DNA of 57,702 nt from Halobacteriales archaeon QS_4_70_19 (GTDB taxonomy: Archaea > Halobacteriota > Halobacteria > Halobacteriales > Haloarculaceae), in assembly GCA_003020985.1 (NCBI GenBank), contig PXRM01000019.1, forward strand, positions 1 through 57,702, written 5' to 3'. The notes below the pieces were generated by a model that saw only the letters and a program-made list of their open reading frames with translations, was not told the DNA's origin and searched no databases. Positions 1 to 9,696 of the stretch are shown one piece after another. Position numbers and translations under genes: made by a program. How positions within the stretch are numbered: position 1 is the stretch's first letter; each line of letters starts with the position of its first letter.

Positions 1-1798
1 CCTGCGTCTCGTTGAAGTGCGGGTTCTCGTGGGTCAGCAGGTACGTCCCGCTGATGTGGTCCTGGATGGCGCCGATGATGTTCTCGCCGAACCGCGGCGA
101 GAGGATCTGCTCCTGCACCCGCATCAGGACGCGGGCCTCGGCACGCGCCTCCTCGTTCTGGAGCGCGTGCATGTTCATCTCGTCGCCGTCGAAGTCGGCG
201 TTGTACGGCGGACAGACGACCGTGTTCAGCCGGAACGTCTTGTACGGCATCACGACCACCTCGTGGGCCATGATGGACATCCGGTGGAGCGAGGGCTGCC
301 GGTTGAAGATCACGATGTCGCCGTCGATGAGGTGGCGCGCGACCTCCCAGCCGGGGTCGACCTTCTCGGCGAGCTCCTCGCAGTTCTTCTCGGTCACCTT
401 CAGCCGCCGCCCGTCCGGTCGCCGGACGTAGTTGGCGCCGGGGTGGCCCTCGGGCCCGTTCGCCACGTAGCGCCGGGCGTCACCGAGGTTCCGCTCGTTG
501 ACGTTCATCGTCTGGGTCATCTCGCTGGCGACCCGCTCGGGGACGCCGACCTCGTTCAGGCTGAGAGTGGGGTCCGGCGAGATGACCGTCCGGGCGGAGA
601 AGTTCACGCGCTTGCCGGACAGGGAGCCACGGAAGCGGCCCTCCTTGCCCTTCAGGCGCTGGGAGAGCGTCTTCAGCGGCCGCCCCGAGCGGTGGCGGGC
701 CGGCGGCGTCCCGGAGATTTCGTTGTCCATGAACGTCGTCACGTGGTACTGCAGCAGCTCCCAGAGGTCCTCGATGATGAGCTGGGGCGCACCCGCCTCG
801 CGGTTCTCCATGAACCGCTGGTTGATGCGGATGATGTCGACCAGTTTGTGCGTGAGGTCGTCCTCGGAGCGTTGGCCGTTGTCCAGCGTGATGGAGGGAC
901 GCGCGGTGACCGGCGGGACCGGCAGCACCGTCAGGATGATCCACTCCGGCCGGGACTTCTCGGGGTCGATTCCCAGCGTCGCGATGTCCTCGTCCGGGAT
1001 GTCCTCGAACCAGTCCCGGATGTCGCTGGGCATCAGCTTGTTCATGTCCTCCTCGGTGAGGTCGACGTCCAGCGCCTTCTCGATCTCCTTGCGCATGTCC
1101 TCCTTCGGACGGAACTCGCCCGAGAGGATCTCGTTGATGCGCGACACCTCGATGCCGGTCTCCTCGGAGAGCTCCTGGGGCGGCAGCGGCTCGCGCTCCG
1201 TGTCCTCGTCCTCGTCGAGCTGGGGGACCGGGCGGCCCTCCATCGCCGCCGCGACCATCTCGGAGTACTCCGAGTGCAGCACGTCCTGCACCTCGTAGTA
1301 GGTGGTCGGCTTCTCGTGCTGGATGTCGTACTGGACCCCGCCGCAGTGCGGACAGCGGTCCTTCTTGCGGGCCTGGCGGATGGCCGACTTCGTGACGTCG
1401 TTCAAATCCTCACCGAGCTGGCGGGTCCGCTCCAGCTGCGAGCGGAACTCGCGGGCCTCGTCCTCGGTGAGGCAGAGCCGGGAGCAGTCCCGGCACGTCC
1501 CGCGAAGCAGTCGCCGGATGAGCTTCGAGAACCCGACGTGGATGACCGGCGCGGCCAGCTCGATGTGGCCGAAGTGGCCGTTACACGAGCCGCTGTGCTT
1601 CCCGCACGTCTTGCACTCCAGCCCGGGGTCGATGACCCCCAGCCGGGGGTCCATCAGCCCCATGTCGATGGGGAAGCCGTCGTCGTCGTACGTGTCGGCC
1701 GTGATGACCTTCGTGGCCGACATCTCGCGGTACTCCTCGGGGTCCATCAGCCCGAAGCTGAGCGACCCGATCTCCTTGGGGGATTGGCCTGTTGACAT
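1..1798 (-). CDS. rpoA1: DNA-directed RNA polymerase subunit A' (3' end outside window)
   Basis: This is the N-terminal ~599 residues of archaeal RNA polymerase subunit A', the large catalytic subunit matching the front part of bacterial beta'. The reading frame stays open to the left edge, so the C-terminus is missing. It begins [20 protein letters not shown]. The N-terminal zinc clamp ([17 protein letters not shown]) and a second CPHCG motif are visible. The catalytic Mg2+ loop [10 protein letters not shown] is encoded near positions 170-210 and includes all three aspartates. The ATG at 1798 lies 6 nt after the rpoB1 stop, so the two are cotranscribed and probably translationally coupled. 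In haloarchaea rpoA2 (A'') normally follows, here beyond the edge. Identification is secure. Confidence 0.97.
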   Translation of the reverse strand, partial: MSTGQSPKEIGSLSFGLMDPEEYREMSATKVITADTYDDDGFPIDMGLMDPRLGVIDPGLECKTCGKHSGSCNGHFGHIELAAPVIHVGFSKLIRRLLRGTCRDCSRLCLTEDEAREFRSQLERTRQLGEDLNDVTKSAIRQARKKDRCPHCGGVQYDIQHEKPTTYYEVQDVLHSEYSEMVAAAMEGRPVPQLDEDEDTEREPLPPQELSEETGIEVSRINEILSGEFRPKEDMRKEIEKALDVDLTEEDMNKLMPSDIRDWFEDIPDEDIATLGIDPEKSRPEWIILTVLPVPPVTARPSITLDNGQRSEDDLTHKLVDIIRINQRFMENREAGAPQLIIEDLWELLQYHVTTFMDNEISGTPPARHRSGRPLKTLSQRLKGKEGRFRGSLSGKRVNFSARTVISPDPTLSLNEVGVPERVASEMTQTMNVNERNLGDARRYVANGPEGHPGANYVRRPDGRRLKVTEKNCEELAEKVDPGWEVARHLIDGDIVIFNRQPSLHRMSIMAHEVVVMPYKTFRLNTVVCPPYNADFDGDEMNMHALQNEEARAEARVLMRVQEQILSPRFGENIIGAIQDHISGTYLLTHENPHFNETQ

Positions 1799-1804
1799 GG
1801 TGGG

Positions 1805-3631
1805 TTAGACCGCGTCCGCCAGTTCGACGCGCGGGGCGATGCCGAGCGCCTTCATCTCGTCCAGGAGGAGCTTGAACGCGTAGCTCATCTCCACCTCGTG
1901 GACGTCCGTCTCCTCGCCGCAGTTGGGGCAGTAGACACGGCGCTGCTCCACGTTCTCGACTGCCGTCATGCCACACTGGGCACAGACGTAGATCTGCTCG
2001 CGGTCGGACTCGTCCAGAAGCCGCTCCTTCAGGGCGAGTGCCGCGCCGTGCCCGATGAGCACGTCACGCTCCATCTCCCCCACGCGGAGACCACCCTCGC
2101 GAGCGCGCCCCTCCGTGGGCTGTCGGGTCAGCACCTGCACCGGGCCGCGCGAACGGGCGTGGATCTTGTTCGAGACCATGTGGTAGAGCTTCTGGTAGAA
2201 GATGGTCCCGACGAAGATCTCCGCCTCGATGCGCTCGCCCGTGACCCCGGAGTACATGACCTCCTTCCCGGAGTCCTTGAAGCCGTGGTCGACGAGCGCC
2301 TCGCGGAGCTCGTCCTCGTCCTCGCCGGTGAAGGCGGTCCCGTCGACACGCCGGCCCTCCAGCGAGCCGACCTTGCCGCCCAGCATCTCCAGGACGTGAC
2401 CGACCGTCATCCGCGACGGGAGCGCGTGCGGGTTGATGATGAGGTCCGGCACCACGCCCTCCTGGGTGAACGGCATGTCCTCCTGCGGGGCGATGTGGCC
2501 GACGACGCCCTTCTGGCCGTGCCGGGACGCGAACTTGTCCCCGAGTTCGGGGATGCGCTCGTCCCGGACGGAGACCTTCGAGAGCTTCGACCCGTCCTCG
2601 CCCTCCATCAGCGTCACCGTGTCGACGACGCCGCTCTCGCCCGAGCGCATCGTCACGCTCGTCTCGCGGCGCTTCTGTGGGCTGAGGCCGCCCATGTCGT
2701 CGGGCTCCTCCAGGAACCGCGGCGGCGAGGTCTTCCCGAGCAGGACGTCGTTCTCGCCGACCTGCGTCTCCGGGTTGACGAGGCCGTCCTCGTCGAGGTG
2801 GGTGTAGGCGTCCTCGCCGCGGGCGCCGCGCACCTCGTCGTCGGGGATCTCGAAGCGGTCCTCCTGGCCGCCGGGGTAGCGGCGCTCCTCCCCCTCGTAC
2901 GTCCGGAAGAAGTGCGAGCGCGCGAGCGCGCGGTCCACGCTGCCCTCGTTCAGGACCAGGGCGTCCTCGATGTTGAACCCCTCGTAGGACATGACGGCGA
3001 CGACGAAGTTCTGCGCCGCCGGCCGCTCGTCGTAGCCGATCTGCTCGGTCGTCTGGGTCTTGACCAGCGAGAGCTGCGGGTAGTGCAGCAGGTGCTGGCG
3101 CGTGTCCGGCCGGATGCGGTAGTTCGCGCTCGGCAGCCCCAGCGACTGCTTGATCATCCCCGACCCCATCGTGATGCGGGGCGAGGCGTTGTGCTCGGGG
3201 TAGGGGATCATGCCCGCGCCGATGCCGAAGATGAGCTGCGGGTCGATCTCGAGGTGGGTGTGCTGCTCGGTGAGGTCGTCCTCGTCGACGGCGACGTAGA
3301 TGTCCTCCTCCTCCTCGGCGTCGATGAACTCGACGTAGCCCCGTTCGACGAGGTCCTCGAACTCCAGTTCACCGTTCCCGACGGCCTTGACCTCCTCCTC
3401 GCTGACGAGGGGCTCGCCGTCCTCGACGACCAGCAGCGGTCGCCGGGCCCGCCCGGCGTCCGCGTTCACGATGACCTCGTTGGTGCGTCCCCTGACGGAG
3501 ACGTTGACCATGTCGCTTATTTCGCCGCGCCGCCGCGCCTCGCGGATGTTGTCCGCGAGCCGCCGTGGCTCGGGGTGCGTTCCGACCAGACTGCCGTTCA
3601 CGTAGACCTTGGCTTCTCGTCCCTGGCTCAT
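1805..3631 (-). CDS. rpoB1: DNA-directed RNA polymerase subunit B'
   Basis: This 608-residue subunit is the C-terminal half of the split archaeal second-largest RNA polymerase subunit. The active-site and hybrid-binding motif [12 protein letters not shown] is present. A C-terminal zinc site is formed by CAQC and CPNC (Cys 550, 553, 568, 571), as in Rpb2-type clamps. The B'/B'' split is normal for halophiles and methanogens. The gene sits 64 nt after rpoB2 and 6 nt before rpoA1 in the operon rpoH-rpoB2-rpoB1-rpoA1. Length and start ([13 protein letters not shown]) agree with the family. Nothing is missing. Confidence 0.97.
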   Translation of the reverse strand: MSQGREAKVYVNGSLVGTHPEPRRLADNIREARRRGEISDMVNVSVRGRTNEVIVNADAGRARRPLLVVEDGEPLVSEEEVKAVGNGELEFEDLVERGYVEFIDAEEEEDIYVAVDEDDLTEQHTHLEIDPQLIFGIGAGMIPYPEHNASPRITMGSGMIKQSLGLPSANYRIRPDTRQHLLHYPQLSLVKTQTTEQIGYDERPAAQNFVVAVMSYEGFNIEDALVLNEGSVDRALARSHFFRTYEGEERRYPGGQEDRFEIPDDEVRGARGEDAYTHLDEDGLVNPETQVGENDVLLGKTSPPRFLEEPDDMGGLSPQKRRETSVTMRSGESGVVDTVTLMEGEDGSKLSKVSVRDERIPELGDKFASRHGQKGVVGHIAPQEDMPFTQEGVVPDLIINPHALPSRMTVGHVLEMLGGKVGSLEGRRVDGTAFTGEDEDELREALVDHGFKDSGKEVMYSGVTGERIEAEIFVGTIFYQKLYHMVSNKIHARSRGPVQVLTRQPTEGRAREGGLRVGEMERDVLIGHGAALALKERLLDESDREQIYVCAQCGMTAVENVEQRRVYCPNCGEETDVHEVEMSYAFKLLLDEMKALGIAPRVELADAV

Positions 3632-3695
3632 GTGGTGTGTGCCTCGCTGTGTCTGCCCGCCCGCGTGTGCTCGCGTTCGTTCGTGCCCGGCCGCA

Positions 3696-5267
3696 TCAAT
3701 CGTCCGCCGGCTGCGTGCCCGGCGTCTCGACGCCCGGGATGCCCTCGACGCCCATCGTCGCGAGTTCGCGCTTCAGCTCGATCTCGTCCTCCACGCTCTG
3801 GGAGAGCTCCATCGCCTGCGCGAAGTTCTTTACCAGTCCGCAGTTCGGCCCCTCCGGCGTCTCGGAGGGACAGATGCGACCCCACTGGGTCGCGTGCAGA
3901 TCGCGCGCCTCGAAGTGGGGCTGGCTGCGCGACAGCGGCGACCGGAGCCGGCGCAGGTGGCTCAGGACGCCCATGTAGTCCGTCCGGTCGACGAGCTGGC
4001 TCACGCCGGAGCGTCCGCCGACCCAGTTCCCCGTCGCGATGGGGTGCTCCAGCCGCTCGGTCAGCACGTCGGACCGCACCACGGTGGAGACGGAGAGGTT
4101 CCGGTTCCGCATGTTGGCCCGCTCGAGCTGGTACTTCACGTCGCGTGCCAGCTTGTTCAGCGCCGTCCGGAACAGGTCCTTCATCAGGTCGCCGGACACC
4201 TTCAGGCGCTTGTTGGCGTAATGGTCCTTGTCGTCGGCCTCGCGCCGCCCCAGCGCGAGTTCGAAGCACGCCTCGGCCATCCGGCAGAGGTAGTAGGACT
4301 TGTTGATGCGGACCTCCTCCTCGTCGACGCCCTCCTCGTGGAGGTGCGGCAGGAGGTAGCGGTCGATGACGTAGTTGGCCCGCTTGAGCTGGTAGTTCTT
4401 CCCCTGGCCGCTGGCGACGCGCTTGCCCAGCTTCTCGATGGCCTCCTCGGTCGTCTCGACCTCGGCGGCCTCCAGGTTCTCCAGCATGAACTTCACGACC
4501 TCGGGGTCGTCGCTGACTCGGTGGACGATCTCCTCGTCGGACTCCAGCCCGAGCGCCCGGACGAGCGTCACGAAGTTGATCGAGCCCGAGACCGAGGGGA
4601 AAGAAACCTCCAGCAGCCCCTCACGGTTGCGCTCGCACAGCACCAGCGCGCGGTAGCCCCGGCGCTGGCTGAACGTCTTCGCCACCTGGATCTCGTCGCC
4701 GTACTTCGAGTCGTACTCCGCGAGGATCTTGTTCGGCGCGAGGTCCTCGCTCGTCATCAGCACCCGCTCGGAGCCGTTGACGATGAAGTAGCCGCCGGGG
4801 TCGGCGGGGTCCTCGCCGATCTCGACCAGTTCCTCGTGGCTGAAGTCGGCGATGTTGCACTTGTCCGAGCCGATCATGATCGGCATCCGGCCGACCTTCG
4901 TCTCGGACTGGTCGACGATGTGCTCCTCCTCCTCCTCGCCCCCGCGGACGATGGTCATCTCCATGAACACCGGCGCGGAGTAGGTGATGTTCCGCAGGCG
5001 GGCCTCCTGCGGGTAGAGCAGCTCCTCGGAGCCGTCGGCCTCACGCACGCGCGGCGTCGTGATGCGGACGTTGCCCAGGTCGACGCGGACCGGCTCCTGG
5101 CCCTCCTTGTCGCCGATGTCCGTGTCGATGGTCTCCTTCTCGTCGACCACCTCCTGCATCCCGCTGTTGAGGAACGCGTTGAACGAGCGGAAGTGGTGCT
5201 CGGCCAGCCGTTCGCGGGAGAAGTACTGTCGCGAGATCGTCCGTCGGGTCTCTCTGTCCATGCTCAT
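3696..5267 (-). CDS. rpoB2: DNA-directed RNA polymerase subunit B''
   Basis: This 523-residue protein is the N-terminal half of the split second-largest subunit. It carries the protrusion, lobe and fork regions: an N-terminal [16 protein letters not shown] start, a region around [20 protein letters not shown], and a C-terminal half containing [16 protein letters not shown]. The latter is the conserved Rpb2 fork/domain 3 signature. Its ATG overlaps the rpoH stop codon (TAATG), indicating coupled translation. An alternative start two codons downstream (second Met) is possible. Confidence 0.97.
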   Translation of the reverse strand: MSMDRETRRTISRQYFSRERLAEHHFRSFNAFLNSGMQEVVDEKETIDTDIGDKEGQEPVRVDLGNVRITTPRVREADGSEELLYPQEARLRNITYSAPVFMEMTIVRGGEEEEEHIVDQSETKVGRMPIMIGSDKCNIADFSHEELVEIGEDPADPGGYFIVNGSERVLMTSEDLAPNKILAEYDSKYGDEIQVAKTFSQRRGYRALVLCERNREGLLEVSFPSVSGSINFVTLVRALGLESDEEIVHRVSDDPEVVKFMLENLEAAEVETTEEAIEKLGKRVASGQGKNYQLKRANYVIDRYLLPHLHEEGVDEEEVRINKSYYLCRMAEACFELALGRREADDKDHYANKRLKVSGDLMKDLFRTALNKLARDVKYQLERANMRNRNLSVSTVVRSDVLTERLEHPIATGNWVGGRSGVSQLVDRTDYMGVLSHLRRLRSPLSRSQPHFEARDLHATQWGRICPSETPEGPNCGLVKNFAQAMELSQSVEDEIELKRELATMGVEGIPGVETPGTQPADD

Positions 5268-5494
5268 TATTCTACTACCAGTCGGTACACGATGGCCCGG
5301 TCCGTGGTCCGGGAGTCACGTGTCACCTTCACCACGTCCCCCGGCTGGGCCTCGTCCGGGAGCGCGGGATCGCTGCGCTTGATCTTCGGCAGGTCGGTGC
5401 GGTCGATATCGTACTCATCGAGCACGCCGTCGAGGACGTCCTCCTCGAGGACCTCGTGCTCGGGAACGAGTTCGTGGTCGGTTACGTCTACCAT
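5267..5494 (-). CDS. rpoH: DNA-directed RNA polymerase subunit H (Rpb5 C-terminal domain)
   Basis: This 75-residue protein is the archaeal equivalent of the C-terminal domain of Rpb5, the jaw subunit of RNA polymerase. It begins [16 protein letters not shown] and contains the conserved core [11 protein letters not shown] followed by [11 protein letters not shown] used the ATG at 5494, not the longer in-frame extension, because family members start at this Met and the upstream bases hold the promoter. It is the first gene of the rpoH-B''-B'-A' operon and overlaps the next start by one base. Confidence 0.95.
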   Translation of the reverse strand: MVDVTDHELVPEHEVLEEDVLDGVLDEYDIDRTDLPKIKRSDPALPDEAQPGDVVKVTRDSRTTDRAIVYRLVVE

Positions 5495-5550
5495 GGGTGG
5501 GCGGGTGAGAACACGGTCACGAGATACTACAGCCACTTATCGGCGGGCCG

Positions 5551-5558
5551 ATAATAAG
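5551..5558 (-). promoter_or_regulatory. TATA-like box for the rpoH-rpoB2-rpoB1-rpoA1 operon
   Basis: On the minus strand the bases read CTTATTAT, in an otherwise GC-rich stretch, about 57-64 nt before the rpoH ATG. Initiation ~27 nt downstream would leave a leader of roughly 30 nt. This is inferred from position and composition only. Confidence 0.55.
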
Positions 5559-5782
5559 CGTTGCCAAACGCGACGGCTACCGCTACGCGAACCCGGGTCG
5601 ACCACGGCCGGTCGGCCGCCGGGTACCCCGCGAGGGGCACGCGTGTACCGCCCACAACGTGCGTGACCATCAAAAACATGGCGGCGAGTGTATACCCACC
5701 ACGTCCCGCGGACCCGCGTCGCCCGCTACCCACCCTCGATGTGGCGCGGTATCACGGGGCGACGCGGCCTCGGCTTGGAAAG

Positions 5783-5790
5783 CCTTAAGT
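5783..5790 (+). promoter_or_regulatory. TATA-like box for tRNA-Asp
   Basis: The bases CCTTAAGT lie about 30 nt before the first base of the mature tRNA-Asp. That is the usual spacing for a haloarchaeal tRNA promoter. Confidence 0.55.
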
Positions 5791-5817
5791 CCGAAACCGG
5801 GGTACGAGGGGATGCAC

Positions 5818-5890
5818 GCCCGGATGGTGTAGTGGCCCATCATACGACCCTGTCACGGTCGTGACGCGGGTTCAAATCCCGCTCCGGGCG
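5818..5890 (+). tRNA. tRNA-Asp (GTC)
   Basis: This 73-nt cloverleaf has no intron. The acceptor stem is GCCCGGA paired with TCCGGGC, plus discriminator G. The anticodon loop reads CTGTCAC, giving anticodon GTC. The T arm is GCGGG-TTCAAAT-CCCGC. CCA is not encoded, as usual in haloarchaea. Confidence 0.96.
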
Positions 5891-6033
5891 CTTCCTCTAC
5901 GAACCCGCCCCCGAGCCACTGCTCGCGGTGCCGCCTGTACCATCGCCACGGCCACGGCACGGACACTAGCGCCCGTCGGCGTTCGACGGCGTGGCCCACG
6001 CCCCGGGACCCGAAACCGGATATATCGGGCACA

Positions 6034-6043
6034 ATTATAATAT
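6034..6043 (+). promoter_or_regulatory. TATA-like box upstream of the response regulator
   Basis: ATTATAATAT-type sequence stands out in a GC-rich context about 105 nt before the ATG at 6145. It predicts a leader of roughly 80 nt, longer than most genes in this window. Confidence 0.45.
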
Positions 6044-6144
6044 TCCCCAGTTAGTACGGTGGGTGTAGTCATGACCGACAACGCCCGGCGCCGAGCACGC
6101 CCGGTGGTCGACTCCCGGCGCCGAGCGGGGCACCGGGGTGGACG

Positions 6145-6720
6145 ATGACCGCGAACGAGGAGCGCCGGACCGTGCTGGTGGTGGACGACGAACCGGACCT
6201 GGCGGACCTGTACGCGGCGTGGCTCGGGGAGGGGTACGAGACACGGGTGGCCTACGGTGGGAACGAGGCCATCGAACTGTTCGACGAGGCGGTCGACGTC
6301 GCGCTCATCGACCGCCTGATGCCGGAGATGTCCGGCGACGAGGTCCTCGAGCACATCCGCGACACCGGCCACGACTGTCAGGTGGCGATGGTGACCGCAG
6401 TCGAGCCGGACTTCGACATCATCGAGATGGGGTTCGACGACTACCTCGTCAAGCCCATCCTGCGCGACGAGCTCCTGGAGGCGGTGCAGAACCTCCTCTC
6501 GCGGGGGGACTACGACAGCCAGCTGCGCGACCTGTACGCGCTGGTGTCGAAGCGGGCCGCCCTCGTGACCCAGAAGAGCGAGGAGGAACTCGCGGGCAGC
6601 GAAGAGTATCAGGAACTCGAAGAACGCATCGAGGCGCTCCAGGCCGACCTCGACCGGACCGCCATGGAGCTGGACAGCGACGACTTCGAGGTCGCGTTCC
6701 GCAAGCTCTCCGAGAACTGA
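6145..6720 (+). CDS. HalX-type response regulator
   Basis: This 191-residue protein has a receiver domain at residues ~8-125. The acidic pair is Asp14-Asp15, the predicted phospho-acceptor is Asp56 in ALIDRLMP, and the conserved Lys103 is in YLVKP. The C-terminal part (~125-190) is an acidic helical segment of the HalX type found after receivers in haloarchaea. It contains no recognisable DNA-binding helix-turn-helix. It probably relays histidine-kinase signals, but no kinase gene is adjacent, so its partner is unknown. The ATG at 6145 gives the family-typical MTANEERRTVLVVDDEP start. Confidence 0.88.
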   Translation: MTANEERRTVLVVDDEPDLADLYAAWLGEGYETRVAYGGNEAIELFDEAVDVALIDRLMPEMSGDEVLEHIRDTGHDCQVAMVTAVEPDFDIIEMGFDDYLVKPILRDELLEAVQNLLSRGDYDSQLRDLYALVSKRAALVTQKSEEELAGSEEYQELEERIEALQADLDRTAMELDSDDFEVAFRKLSEN

Positions 6721-6727
6721 CCGCGCG

Positions 6728-7744
6728 TCAGCCGCCGTCCGCGTCGACGACCGTGTTCTCCAGCCGGCCGATTCCCTCCACCTCCAGCGCGACGGTCGAC
6801 CCGTCCTCGAGGAACTGCCCGAGCTCCAGCCCGCAGCCCTCCCCGACGGTGCCGGAGCCGAGCACGTCGCCCGGGCGGAGCGGTTCGCCGTCGGAGACGT
6901 GCGCGACGATGTCGGCGAACGAGTGATGCATCTCGCCGGGCGTCCCCTCCGACCACGTCTCGCCGTCCACCTCGGCGGTCATCGTCGCCTCGGTCGGGTC
7001 GAAGGCGTCCGCCGTGACGAGGTAGGGCCCCAGCGCGTTCGCGAAGTCCTTCCCCTTCGCGGGCCCGAGGTTGGCGTCCATCTCCTCGCCCTGCGTGTCG
7101 CGCGCGGAGAAGTCGTTGAACACCGTGTAGCCGGCGATGTAGTCGTCGGCCTCCGCGGGGTCGAGGTCGGTGCCCCGGCGCCCCACGACGGCCGCCAGCT
7201 CCAGCTCGTAGTCCCACAGGTCGGAGTAGTCCGGCCACTCGACCGTGGCACCCGGCCCGACGACCGTGTCGGGGTTCCCCTTGTAACAGACGGGGATGTC
7301 GAACCAGACCTCGGGGGGCTCCCCGAGCGTGTTGCGGACGTGCTCCTCGTAGGCCATGAAGTCGCGAAGGGTGTTGGGCCGCGGGAGCGGCGCCAGCAGC
7401 CGCACGCCGTCCTCGGCCGGCGAGAAGCGGACGCGGGCGCCATCCGCCGTGCGGACGTGTTCGCCGCGGTCCGTGTCACCCGGGGCTGGCACGCGGTCGC
7501 GCACGTCGCGTGCGGCATCGAGCGCACGCTCGCCCCGCTGGAGGAACGCGTTCATCTCCGGCGGCGTCACGGCCGTCGCGCGGTCGCGGGCGGCCGGCTC
7601 CCCGTCGCGCTCCAGCAGCCAGGTGTGGCCGCTGGTCACGTCGATCAGCGAGCCGGCTTCGTCCTCGTCTCGGTCCTCGTCCCGCACGCAGAGCCGTCGC
7701 TCGCGGCCGACGGCCGTCCCGACCTCGATGGTGGCGAGCCTCAC
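6728..7744 (-). CDS. Fumarylacetoacetate hydrolase (FAH) family protein
   Basis: This 338-residue protein is of the FAH superfamily, enzymes that cleave or hydrolyse carbon-carbon bonds in 2-keto/acylpyruvate-type substrates using a divalent metal. The FAH core covers residues ~130-325 and includes FMAYEEHVRN, CYKGNPDTVVGPG, YELELAAVVG (metal-binding acidic residues) and FNDFSARDTQ. The start is a GTG at 7744 that overlaps the stop of the upstream cyclase gene by 4 nt (GTGA), so the two are translationally coupled. The pairing with a kynurenine-formamidase-like cyclase suggests a catabolic operon. The exact substrate cannot be read from sequence. Confidence 0.88.
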   Translation of the reverse strand: MRLATIEVGTAVGRERRLCVRDEDRDEDEAGSLIDVTSGHTWLLERDGEPAARDRATAVTPPEMNAFLQRGERALDAARDVRDRVPAPGDTDRGEHVRTADGARVRFSPAEDGVRLLAPLPRPNTLRDFMAYEEHVRNTLGEPPEVWFDIPVCYKGNPDTVVGPGATVEWPDYSDLWDYELELAAVVGRRGTDLDPAEADDYIAGYTVFNDFSARDTQGEEMDANLGPAKGKDFANALGPYLVTADAFDPTEATMTAEVDGETWSEGTPGEMHHSFADIVAHVSDGEPLRPGDVLGSGTVGEGCGLELGQFLEDGSTVALEVEGIGRLENTVVDADGG

Positions 7745-8619
7745 GGCGCGACACCCCCGTTGCCGGCGCCACCGAGTGTGCGTCCGCCGTCGGTCGCCAG
7801 CGAGTCCCCCCCGTCCGGGAGCGTCCCGGGTTCGAACAGCGCGACCGGCCGGACCCAGCCCGCCGAGGCACCTTCGATGGAGACGGGAAAGCAGACCACG
7901 GGCACGTCCGTCTGCCGCGGCAGCGCGTCGAGGTTCGCCATCTTCTCGATCTGGCAGTACTCGACCTCGCGTCCGGCGACGTGGGCGGGCCACAGCTCCC
8001 CGTCAGCACCGGACTCGGCGAACCGACGGCCCATCTCCGCGAACGGCTTGTCGAAGCCGTACGCGTCCGTCCCGATGACGCGCACCCCCTGCTCGACGAG
8101 GTACGTCGTCGCCTCGGCCCCCATCCCCGGGAACTGCTGGAGGTACTCGGCGCTCCCCCACAGCTCGTCGGCACCGGTCCGGACGAAGACGAGTTCGCCG
8201 GGGCTCAGGTTGTGGTCGAGCGCCTCCAGCCGGGCCTGGATGTCGTCGGGCGTGATCTCCGCGCCGGCGTCCATGTCGCGCACGTCCAGCACCACGGCGT
8301 TCCCGCGACACCACTCCAGGGGCACCTCGTCGATGGTGCGTGCGGGCTCGCCACCGGATTCGGGCCCGTAGTGCCACGGTGCGTCCAGGTGGGTGCCGGC
8401 GTGGGGGATGGCGTGGACCTCCTCCCAGGCGAGCCCCTGGCCGTCGGGGAAGTCCGCGGCGTCGACGTCGTACCCCAGCCCCCGTAGGTTCTCGGCGAGG
8501 AGTTCCGCGCCGTCGTCGTGGTCGAAGTACTCCACGTCGGGCGGCCACGGCTCGCTGGCCACCCCCGGTTCGAGGCCGATACTCAGGTCGACGAGTTCGG
8601 CGTCCGCGAGCGAGAGCAT
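7741..8619 (-). CDS. Cyclase / kynurenine formamidase-like metal-dependent hydrolase
   Basis: This 292-residue protein belongs to the cyclase family (KynB-like). The family signature HxGTHxDxPxH is present as HAGTHLDAPWH and supplies zinc or manganese ligands. I chose the ATG at 8619 over a longer open frame because a CCTATAC box lies ~28 nt upstream, fitting a leaderless transcript. The family's usual start (LVDLSIGLEPGVASEPWPPD) follows immediately. It overlaps the downstream FAH gene by 4 nt. Kynurenine formamidase activity is possible, but homologues also act on other cyclic or amide substrates. Confidence 0.85.
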   Translation of the reverse strand: MLSLADAELVDLSIGLEPGVASEPWPPDVEYFDHDDGAELLAENLRGLGYDVDAADFPDGQGLAWEEVHAIPHAGTHLDAPWHYGPESGGEPARTIDEVPLEWCRGNAVVLDVRDMDAGAEITPDDIQARLEALDHNLSPGELVFVRTGADELWGSAEYLQQFPGMGAEATTYLVEQGVRVIGTDAYGFDKPFAEMGRRFAESGADGELWPAHVAGREVEYCQIEKMANLDALPRQTDVPVVCFPVSIEGASAGWVRPVALFEPGTLPDGGDSLATDGGRTLGGAGNGGVAP

Positions 8620-8871
8620 CGGGCGGAGTGCGGACGGCGACACCGTATAGGTTGGCCCGCCAGCCGGGGCGGGGCCGGGTCGCCAGTTCACCCACGTCGT
8701 CGATGGTCGTCCGTTCTCCTGGGGGTGTCGGCGGCCGACTCTCCCAGCCGTTGCCGGCGGCGCTCCCCACGCCGAGCGAACGTGTCTCCCTGCTTCCACG
8801 TCGGGTGGACGTGTCCGCGGGTGGCGCACACGTCCGTCGGTTTCATGCGCCTCCCTCCTGACCTCGCCCGC

Positions 8872-9372
8872 ATGACAGGAGGCGAGTTCACCGCGACGCT
8901 GACCGCGGGTCACGACGAGCCGTACACGGAGGCGACGGTCCGGAGGAAGCACACCCTCCACAGCGACGAACCGGAGTGGCTCCCGGCGGGTGCCGGCGAC
9001 GACGCTCATCCCGCGCCCGTGGACTACCTGCTCACGAGTCTCGCGTCCTGCCAGGTGTCCGTCCTCCAGCAGTGTCTGGAGGCGAACGGGGTGGCGCAGT
9101 ACGCCATCGAGTGCGGGGCTGAACTGGACGAGTGGGGGACCGACGACGTGCCGGCGGAGCTGCCGGCCAACACCGCGTACCGGATCGAGCACATCACCGT
9201 CCGGATGGATCTCCGGACCACCGAGGCATACCGGGACGAGGGCGACCGCTGCCTGACGACGTACGACGAGGGCTGCATCGTCGGACAGAGCCTCGCCGGC
9301 GGCATCGACTACACGCCGGTCGCGACGCTCTCCGTCGTCGACGCCGCCGAACTACAGCAGTCCCCCGACTGA
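8872..9372 (+). CDS. OsmC family protein
   Basis: This 166-residue protein is of the OsmC/Ohr superfamily, thiol-dependent peroxidase-like proteins. The two conserved cysteines are at residue ~60 (SLASCQVS) and ~135 (DEGCIVGQSL). In characterised members they form the redox pair that reduces organic hydroperoxides. The ATG at 8872 (MTGGEFTATL) matches the family start. An in-frame ATG 27 nt upstream is less likely because it overlaps the TATA-like region. Its 3' end overlaps crcB tail-to-tail by 21 nt. Confidence 0.88.
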   Translation: MTGGEFTATLTAGHDEPYTEATVRRKHTLHSDEPEWLPAGAGDDAHPAPVDYLLTSLASCQVSVLQQCLEANGVAQYAIECGAELDEWGTDDVPAELPANTAYRIEHITVRMDLRTTEAYRDEGDRCLTTYDEGCIVGQSLAGGIDYTPVATLSVVDAAELQQSPD

Positions 9373-9696
9373 CACCCCCAGCCCCACCGCCACCAGCGCC
9401 CCGACGAGGTTCACGGTCCCGTTCAGCACGGCCCGCCGGGGTCGCCCCGACTCGGCCAGCCGCACTGTCTCGTACGCGAAGGTGGAGAACGTGGTGAACG
9501 CGCCGCAGAATCCGGTTCCGGCGGCGAGCAGCAGGTCGCTCCCGGCCGGCACCGCCACCAGGACTCCCAGCAGGAACGAGCCGAGCACGTTCACCGCGAG
9601 CGTGTCGGCAGTGTCCTCCTCGATGCGCTCGCCGAGGAGGTGGCGTGCCAGCGCGCCGGCCACACCGCCCAGCCCCACGAGCAGTGTCGGGTTCAC
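9352..9696 (-). CDS. crcB: CrcB/Fluc fluoride ion channel, second subunit
   Basis: This 114-residue membrane protein has four predicted transmembrane helices. The CrcB signatures are present: GGVAGALARHLL near the N-terminus, NVLGSFLLGVLV, and the pore motif GTGFCGAFTTFSTF. Fluc proteins export cytoplasmic fluoride as dual-topology dimers. Paired genes usually encode heterodimers with opposite orientations. The GTG start at 9696 overlaps the upstream crcB stop by 4 nt (GTGA). No fluoride riboswitch could be recognised upstream. Confidence 0.9.
   Translation of the reverse strand: MNPTLLVGLGGVAGALARHLLGERIEEDTADTLAVNVLGSFLLGVLVAVPAGSDLLLAAGTGFCGAFTTFSTFAYETVRLAESGRPRRAVLNGTVNLVGALVAVGLGVSVGGLL

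Larger units (their letters stand above)
5495..5817. other. Divergent intergenic region between rpoH and tRNA-Asp
   Basis: This stretch of 323 bases has no supported gene. It holds the rpo operon promoter at its left end and the tRNA-Asp promoter at its right end. Two short open frames (68 and 75 codons) cross it on opposite strands, but they overlap the promoters and have arginine-rich, non-haloarchaeal composition. I see nothing else in the centre. Confidence 0.6.

Noticed and set aside
17-1795. Long plus-strand open frame opposite rpoA1
   Set aside because: It is the antisense shadow of a secure rpoA1 frame. High GC creates long open frames on the other strand, and the translation is Arg/Val/Leu-biased without motifs.
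5527-5788. Two opposite small ORFs between rpoH and tRNA-Asp
   Set aside because: They cover both promoters, overlap each other and have implausible Arg/Pro-rich composition.
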